NCBI GenBank assembly: GCA_035772785.1
Contig: JAOCPU010000047.1
Span: 62,001-126,000, forward strand
Reading direction: 5' to 3'
DNA length: 64,000 bases
DNA from: Phlebiopsis flavidoalba
Taxonomy: Eukaryota; Basidiomycota; Agaricomycetes; Polyporales; Phanerochaetaceae
Both the position numbers and the translations under genes were made by a program. The notes beneath the pieces are model-generated. The model saw nothing but the letters and a program-made list of their open reading frames with translations. It made no database searches and was not told the DNA's origin. Positions 57,451-64,000 of this stretch are shown one piece after another. The number at the start of each line of letters is the position of its first letter. Position 1 is the first letter of the stretch.

Positions 57451-59265
57451 ACAGTCGAGTGCCAAACGCAGAAGACTGGAAACCGAGACTAACACTTCCC
57501 AAATATCAACCCCTAACGGTGCGTCGGCTCTCTTATATTTTGGGTTTCCCGTCGCCTTCAAGGCCTTATAGGCTTGGTCATCTGTTGACACCGTTATTAC
57601 ACTACCTTGAAGTGCGGTCTGATAATTTTATTTCTTACAGGAACGACAAGTTCAGCCATTGCCGCCAGGCTCCTGTCGAATACTCCCCAAGATTATCTAT
57701 CCTGTTCCAATAACGCCAAACACCACGAAACAGTCCACCCACCACAGTTGTTGAATCAACATTCGTGACTACGGTGAAGGATGAACCGGCAGAGACTACG
57801 ATTCCTCCTGCTTCTTGTGAGCACAAACGAAGCGTCACGACCCACGGTAGCTTCCGAGTCAAATCTCTCCCCCGAGCTGGCGATAATAGGATGGCTTGGG
57901 CACAAGCTCAATTCATGTCCTTCAAGAAATCAGCCGATGTTCCCATTCGATTGGCACGTAAGCCAATATTTCTGTGAGTATTGGCTGGTGTAGATTTGCT
58001 TTCTGTTGACTTTGATTTTTGTTAGTCCTGACGGGCTCATAATTGATTGGACTTCTGACGTGCCTGTCATCCTTGACGATCAGCTCATTCCTAGAATACC
58101 CCCCACGTTCATTGTCCATCGAGCCGGATTCAGCCGGAGCCGCACATCCCGGTCTCAGAGGCTTGTAACTCTCCAGCCACACCGCCTACTCCACAGTCAC
58201 TTCATTCGCCGCCTGCAGATCTAACACCCGAGACGACATCTGCTCATACTGCTGCTGCGAGCCATGTGGCTCCTACCGCCCTGTCGGGGCGCGAGTCTCC
58301 AGGCGTTCCCCGTGCCACTCGCCTCAGCTCAGGTCAACCAACACGTCTTTGCCTGCGGTTCCCGTGCCCCCAACCATCAAGTTCAATACTGCAGACAAGG
58401 TCCCGGCTCCCCAGTCTCTTCGCCATGCATCGACACAAACAAATACGCTAGCACAGACAACGGTGGCTCAGAACTCTGCAACTCCTTCCTCAAGCTCAGC
58501 CCACAGGTGGTACGTCCATTGCAGGTATTGTGTCCCAGCGTCGTTGCAGTAGACGCCGCCACAAACGACAAAGCTGCGATTAATCCGGCCCATGACGCAC
58601 CGGACGTCGATAGCGACGACGATCTGTACATATCTCACGAGGAATATGAGCAATTGTTTCAAGGTCTGGGCTGCGAACCTTCGTGGGGCGCGTCCCAGTG
58701 CGCAAAGCTGGAGCAAGACGCCGTGCAGTGGCTGAAGGAGTACGTTTCGTCCGTTTTTCCCAGCGTCCCCGCCCACTGACGAGAGCCTCCTTGCGCAGAT
58801 TTATCCACCACTTCGACACCGAACGCCCGCGCGCAGTGCTCGCGTTCTCGCGTCCGCGTACTCCCAGAGCGCGACCTTTTCCGTCCGTGCGCTCTCGGAC
58901 CCGCCACCGCGGCCTGCCCCCGCGTTCGTGTCGCTCCACGTCGGCCCTCTCGACATCGTCTCTTCCCTACTCGATCTCCCTCCCCGAATCCTTCGCGTTC
59001 AACCTTATTGATGCCGGCTCGAAGCTACATTACGACCCTCGTGGTCACCTTTGACGTCGTCGTGTACGGCAGCTTCACGGCTGAGCCCCACGAAGGCGAC
59101 ACACCGCTCGTCATGCTCGTTTGCTATGCCGAACCCCGCACATGGGTCTCCCGAGGAGTCGTGGCGGTGGGTGTGCGAGATGGCATTTTCGTGTTGCTGG
59201 TCGAGGACGTGGGACGAGCAGGACAGGTACGTCCTACGATTCGCCCCGCTTTTGTCATGAGTTGA
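57450..59265 (+). CDS. Unrecognised coding-like region, Ser/Thr/Pro-rich (frame-disrupted)
   Basis: No family recognised. Plus-strand frames between 58.2 and 58.8 kb give a Ser/Thr/Pro/Ala-rich stretch (TPETTSAHTAAASHVAPTAL, SLPAVPVPPTIKFNTADKVP, TLAQTTVAQNSATPSSSSAH) followed by an acidic, globular-looking end, VDSDDDLYISHEEYEQLFQG and QDAVQWLKEYVSSVFPS. Later pieces include RFIHHFDTERPRAVLAFSRP (about 58795-58860) and FVSLHVGPLDIVSSLLDLPP (about 58925-58985). Composition and codon pattern suggest a real low-complexity protein, perhaps nuclear or cell-wall related. Borders are not defined. Confidence 0.35.
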
Positions 59266-60252
59266 TGCTCAAACGCGCAATAGATCGACGGAGGGTATAT
59301 GCGGTCTCGTTGCGCTGTCGCATCACATGACTTTTGAGGAAGATACCAGCGAGTATGCCGTGGAGTTCGGAGTTCCAAGACGTTTTTAGCTTGTATACAT
59401 CCTCGAAAGATAATCATCACGCGGTTCTTCTTACATGATTATCGTACTGTCAAACATATTCGGCATTAACAAAGCATAATAACCGTGGGTAATAATAGCG
59501 GGGATCTGTGAGGTTTCACATCCATGCTGTATTATAGTAACTTCTCTTACCTATGTCCGTCAAGTTCGCCAGCAGGTAACACTAAGATTCTTGCGTAAAT
59601 CATCGGAAATTTCACACCAACTTGTCAAGGCCATCGTACGAAAGTAGCTTCTCAGGCATGCCCCGAATCGCGAAATGCCGCACACATCGCGATCTCCCCC
59701 GTTTCTTTCGGGCGAAGACCAGGTAAGATGATACCTAAACCTTACTCGGTGTGAACATCACGCAGATCGCTCGTAACTTCTTTTTCGTTTCACAATACTC
59801 CCCGCGTTGAAAACCCTGCGCATACGGCTAGGTCCGTGAACCTCCGCACACACACACGGAACCGGGGACTGCCATTTACGCCACAACTGTTTGCGCCAGG
59901 CACGCACTTACATTTCTGCATATAGGTTCCCGCTGACACAATCTGCATCATACACTCATCTCAACGCTAGGAAAGACTTCATTGCCGTTGATTTGGATCC
60001 TCGAGGCTATTGGTCAGCGATGGGTCTGAAAGCTTCAGTAGCAGTTTTGCTCCTCGATTCAGAACACGGTTTATCAGCGTCGGTAACGAGAACTCTTCAA
60101 CACTGCTTCGCGATGTTTACACATAAACCTGATAATATTTTGACATAATCATAATTTCCTTTGTACATACGCTCCCACTGATGGTTTCCCCTCCACTCTC
60201 TTCTCCGCAATGTTTGAAGGTATATCAGAGGCGTTTTAAATCTTAGGTTGGA
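59266..60252. other. Intergenic, no supported gene
   Basis: About 1 kb, AT-rich in parts (59440-59620). No motif-bearing frame on either strand. Confidence 0.4.
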
Positions 60253-61446
60253 TCAGTTCCGTAAGCCTGAAGATCGAGTCTCCTCCCTCCGTGTTAGCAT
60301 CGGGGGAGGGGTTGGAGAACTGTGCATGAGTGTTCTCCGCAGCGACAAGTGTTGTTGCCTCGTCGCCTCGGACGGCTGTTTCCATTTCCCCACTCGAATT
60401 ATGATCAAATTGAATGAGATGCCCGTGATCATGAGTAGCTGCGCTCCGTAGAAAGATAACTTAGGAACGGCCAGTGTGTTCATGGTGAGGAATATGTGCG
60501 CACCGTTTGAGACATAGGGTAGGCTTGCGTTGCTTCCTGCCAGCTCTGTGACCAGAGCTAAAAACCCGGCGAGCGTGTAAAGTAGACCAGATTCGACGAT
60601 AATACGGGCCGCTTGCGCTATCGGTGAGCGTTTGTTTCTACGCGATCTGGTGATGTTCAAAGTCGCTATCTCCTGGTCAATGCGATGTATCCTCCATACA
60701 ATCAATCCTTTATTTACGAAAGATACGACGAGTTAGAGGCTGTATCAGGATAGCTGGATCACATGCATACCAGTAGTCAAGAGATTTTCGGCCAGGGTGA
60801 TACACAAAAACACCGTGATCGCATGGGCGAGACGTGCTGAGGATATAATGTCACCTATTTGCAGGGTGGCGGTAAAGTAGATGATAAGGATCCCGGAGGT
60901 ACCGCTGGCTAGCCACAGTATGGATGGGACTATAATGACCCGCTCGCCTCCTTGCAAAGATCACATAACAGCGGTAGACCTAGTATGCATCGTTTAGAAA
61001 AGGGTATAGCGAGTTCGAGCCAGCATTGAATACTCGCCAATATCCATCGACTATCAATGAGAGTACTTGGACGACTAAGGTCTACATCGAGTATGATTAG
61101 AACAAACTCGAGCCTCAATGACAAGGCGACCTAACGCATACCTCAATGACATTCATCCACGAAGAAAGATTTTCAAATTCTTCTTCTGCGTCATTCGGTC
61201 CTTTATAATATACAAACACCTGCATAATTTGACTGAAGTAGACCGCGACGTTAATTGTGGCCAAAAGTGAACATGGTGGCGACGCAGTATGAGAAAGGTA
61301 TATTTGAGTGGTCGGGTGTTGTCCGCATTCAGCTGTACCCGAACACAGAGACCTGTGGAAATTAGATAGACACCGTATAAAAGAGTCGCCATAAAGAATG
61401 CAACCATCTTAGCCTCTGGAAGAGTTAGGGTGCTGCCGTGAGCCAT
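60253..61446 (-). CDS. Seven-helix-type integral membrane protein of unknown function (frame-disrupted)
   Basis: The start at 61446 gives MAHGSTLTLPEAKMVAFFMA, then TLLYGVYLISTGLCVRVQL (helix 1). After it come TFATINVAVYFSQIMQVFVY (helix 2, about 61215-61275, across an indel) with YKGPNDAEEEFENLSSWMNV; LVYRCYVIFARR-like (about 60955-60990); VIIVPSILWLASGTSGILII (helix, about 60880-60940); AHAITVFLCITLAENLLTTG (60770-60830); ARIIVESGLLYTLAGFLALV with TELAGSNA (60535-60610); and LLMITGISFNLIIIRVGKW (60385-60440), ending in a short Ser/Arg tail. The helix pattern and the conserved ARIIVESGLLYT motif are those of a family abundant in Agaricomycetes and without an assigned function. At least three short introns are likely. 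Confidence 0.72.
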
Positions 61447-62364
61447 GTCTGCTACTAGTGCTAGACTTGGAAAACGTTGAAGCAGGCCCGGGGTGGACTG
61501 ATGCATGCCTGCGTACAATGTATGCTATTTAAGTGTTTTCTTAAATCTGCGATATACTCCTTACCTACATTCACACTTGCTCATGGGAGCGAGCTTTGAC
61601 ATGTTCTTAGGATAGAACGTTTCAGTAAGAAATGATGTAAACACCGGGAGCATCCTGGTGAAGTCCTTTGACTCACAAAATGCCGCAGTGCGTCCCATAT
61701 CAACAAGGCAAACCCTTCAACATTTTTCGAATAGAAACTCGCCTTCTTTATCCTGATATTGCGCGTCGTTGCAGTACTAACTGAATCTAGACTGGAGTTT
61801 GTTGGGTCGCAGGGCCCGTTCATCATCGGCGCGGCCTTGATGACTCTCCAAAGTTTTAAAGCTTTCCATATTCGACCTATTCTGCTCCCATAGCTTGGTA
61901 GCGGTGTAAGCCATGCAGTTCTTGACGATGAAAGGGGAAGTTGAATGTGATGATGAAAACATGTGGAATCCGGATGATGTCAACAAGCATCACGTAACAC
62001 GAATTAGTCTTTTGGCGCTTATAATTTGTGACGGATGTTACATGTCACGCTGGGTACGGTATTTACGGTTCTACTAGGTCTCGCTCAACAAGCTACCGTT
62101 TGTAGCGTTTGATGTTTCCCCTTGTCATCAGGAGAGTCGACCAAGTCAAGTAATTTTCTCATGAAGAGAAGGGCTTCTTCTCAACATCCAACACCTCTCA
62201 CATCTATCCATCATCCGACACGGAACAGTTCAGCGATGAGCCTTACACAACTTGGGGTCCCAGAGTCTCCGCCCGGGGATCGGAGCTTAACGATCTATTA
62301 CTCCAACCTATACGACTAAAAATGCCCTGCATCAGGGTGAAACCACGCCCTACTCTGAATCGAG
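61447..62364. other. Intergenic with two short minus-strand ORFs
   Basis: Minus-strand ORFs at 61581-61826 and 61777-61986 (81 and 69 codons) overlap and could be pieces of one short gene, but no domain is visible. The rest, 61990-62364, is spacer upstream of the aldehyde dehydrogenase gene. Confidence 0.35.
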
Positions 62365-62372
62365 TATTTAAA
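62365..62372 (+). promoter_or_regulatory. TATA-like box of the aldehyde dehydrogenase gene
   Basis: TATTTAAA (62365-62372) lies 63 bases upstream of the ATG at 62435 and is followed by a CT/CA-rich leader (CATCCTCAATCCTCACGAC), typical of a fungal transcription start region. Confidence 0.6.
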
Positions 62373-62434
62373 CAGCTCGAGCGGCCGTCTTCATTTACCA
62401 TTACCACATCCTCAATCCTCACGACAATCTCAAC

Positions 62435-64000
62435 ATGTCTGAGTCGTCCTTCACCACCTTGTACGTGCCACGAGTTTCAGTATTGAACTTTACCAATTGC
62501 TCATGGTCCCCAGCTTTAACATTGTCAATGGAGAGAAGGCGCCGTCGTCCAAGACGCGTACTGTCTCAAACCCCGCAACGGGGGCGAGCCGATAGCAGAG
62601 ATTGCAGTAGCCACCCCGGCACACCTAGATGCAGCGGTCGAGGCAGCTACTAAAGCATTTCCAGCTTGGTCGCGTACCCCTCTCGAGGCCAGACGCAAGA
62701 TTGTCAGGCAACTCGGCGATATGCTCAAGGACAACCTCCAAGCGTTTGTGAACCTGGTCGTGCAAGAGGTTGGAAAGTCTCAGGGCTTGGCGTGGGTTTC
62801 CTGGACTTATTCAAAAACATGATATTTGACGAACCGGACTTCTCACAGGCAAATTGAGGTTGGCAGCTCCGTCGATCTTCTCTACAATGTCGCGAGTCAG
62901 GATCTCCCTGAGGAAATTCTGATCGATAACTCTGACAAGAAGGCAAAAATGAGCTACGCGCCGCTCGGGGTGGTACGTAGACTGTACTCCTTCCGAAATA
63001 AGTCGAATTGTGACGTCGAAATCCCGCAGTGTGCCGCGATCACGCCTTGGAAGTAAGTGAATAAGCGTTTTCAGGGGGTTGGCCCTAAACATCCTCCCTT
63101 ACAGCTTTCCAGTATCCCTCTTTTTATGGAAGCTCGCGCCTGCTCTGTTTACAGGGAACTGTCTCATTGTCAAACCCTCACCATTTTCGCGCCTTTGTCT
63201 GCCATGAAGTTTTGTTGAGTTGGCCCAACAATATCTCCCGCCTGGCGTTTTATCAGTCTTGGCCGACGATAGTGGACTGTGAGTGCAGACATATTGCCGC
63301 ATGCGACCAGCTCATTTAATCAATGTTTAGTGGTCCACTCATTGCAGAGCACCCGGGAATTGTACGGATTTCCTTGACGGGAGGTATACCGCGGCCGGCA
63401 AGTCCGTCATGCGCGCTGCTGCGTCAAACTTGAAGAGCTTGACCCTTGAACTGGGCGGAAATGACCCGGGCGCTTGTATACCCGGACGTCAATCCAAAGG
63501 CTCTTGCTCCGTACGTTCATACTCCTCAACATGAGCTCACTGCTTCCTAAGTATATACAGACGCCTTTTCTGGGGCTCCTTCCATAATGCAGGTCAAATT
63601 TGCGTTGCAATCAAGCGGGTATATATCCACGAGGACGTGTACGATGCTGTACGCGCGACGAGCTCGTTTGAATATGCGCGAACCATCAAGATTGGAGACC
63701 CGTCCAATCCCGATGTTGGCGTTGGTCCCATCCAGAACAAGCTACAGTATGACAGAGTAATGTGCGTACCACTAATCTATGATCCCATCTGGAGAATAAA
63801 AAAAAAGTTGAGCATAGGTCTCTCGTCGACGACTGCAAGAAGAATAATCTCAAGTTCGCCTGTGGAGGTGAAGCAAGTATTGAGGGCCTTGACAAAGGAT
63901 ACTTCCTTCCCATTTCAATCGTTGACAACCCTCCCGAAAATTCTAGGATGTTCAGGAAGAGCGTGAGTACGGGTTTACGTTTTAAACTCTGTGCAGTCTG
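62435..64000 (+). CDS. NAD(P)-dependent aldehyde dehydrogenase, 3' end outside window (frame-disrupted)
   Basis: ALDH superfamily; oxidises aldehydes to acids. The start MSESSFTT at 62435 is followed, over shifting frames, by NPATGEPIAEIAVATPAHLD (about 62570-62630), AFPAWSRTPLEARRKIVRQL (about 62655-62715), DLLYNVASQDLPEEILIDNS (62876-62935), KMSYAPLGVVGAITPWNFP (about 62947-63110, with a piece of intron-like DNA between PLGVV and AITPWK), APALFTGNCLIVKPSPF (about 63132-63185), PGIVRISLTGG...GKSVMRAA (about 63352-63420), the active-site Glu in LTLELGGNDPG (about 63440-63470), and the catalytic Cys in NAGQICVAIKRVYIHEDVYD (about 63588-63645). The last visible piece is LPISIVDNPPENSRMFRK at about 63908-63962. 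Catalytic Asn, Glu and Cys contexts are all legible. Introns of about 50 nt interrupt the gene. Confidence 0.92.

Noticed and set aside
7023..64000. Repeat-induced point mutation as the cause of gene breakage
   Set aside because: The damage is mostly one-base insertions and deletions, not the C-to-T transitions at preferred dinucleotides that RIP makes. It also hits single-copy genes.

Overview
The window is fungal nuclear DNA, most likely from a basidiomycete of the class Agaricomycetes. Genes are split by short introns (50-75 nt, GTRNGT donor, CTAAT-type branch point, YAG acceptor). The content also points there: four FunK1-type protein kinases, a lignocellulose-type glucuronoyl esterase with a cellulose-binding module, an SreA/Urbs1-type iron GATA factor, an Opi1 factor and an Agaricomycete-type multi-pass membrane protein. 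A Rhizoctonia/Ceratobasidium-like source is my guess from the gene mix and is not shown by the sequence.

Layout. 0.4-1.3 kb: tandem array of about 300-bp units. 1.3-7.0 kb: no gene I can support. 7.0-10.3 kb (+): GATA-type siderophore regulator (sreA-like). 11.2-13.4 kb (+): Opi1 transcriptional repressor. 14.25-24.24 kb (-): three head-to-tail FunK1 kinases (A, B, C). 24.6-32.1 kb: gene-poor and repeat-rich, with an unrecognised ORF cluster, a possible membrane-protein gene, AT-rich DNA, a 35-bp tandem duplication, a degenerate GTCTYGTC minisatellite and a 0.56-kb MITE-like element. 32.3-35.8 kb (-): fourth FunK1 kinase (D), part of a roughly 3.7-kb block shared with copy C. 36.4-39.2 kb (-): HSE1 (ESCRT-0). 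39.5-40.1 kb (+): MMS2 (ubiquitin E2 variant), divergent from HSE1 across 293 bp. 40.4-47.3 kb (-): tandem array of three AIFM2/FSP1-like FAD oxidoreductases. 47.9-49.6 kb (-): CE15 glucuronoyl esterase with a C-terminal CBM1. 51.0-52.5 kb (-): secreted pepsin-like aspartic protease. 53.6-54.7 kb (-): WD40 protein. 55.2-56.6 kb (-): protein of an unnamed fungal family. 57.5-59.3 kb (+): unrecognised coding-like region. 60.3-61.4 kb (-): seven-helix-type membrane protein. 62.4 kb to the end (+): aldehyde dehydrogenase, cut by the window edge.

The most pervasive oddity is that almost every gene, including housekeeping ones (HSE1, MMS2, SREA, OPI1), is broken by single-base insertions or deletions that fall between perfectly conserved halves of a motif. 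Purifying selection is visible at the motif level while the frame is lost. This looks more like uncorrected long-read sequence than like biological decay, so I annotate these loci as genes and state where the frame breaks. Coordinates of gene ends rest on recognisable starts, stops or motifs. Where only a motif marks the end, the text says so.

Functional groupings: two regulators of central metabolism (iron uptake, phospholipid synthesis) sit side by side; two ubiquitin-pathway genes share a promoter; two secreted plant-biomass or nutrition enzymes (CE15 esterase, aspartic protease) are neighbours; and the kinase and oxidoreductase families have each expanded by local duplication.
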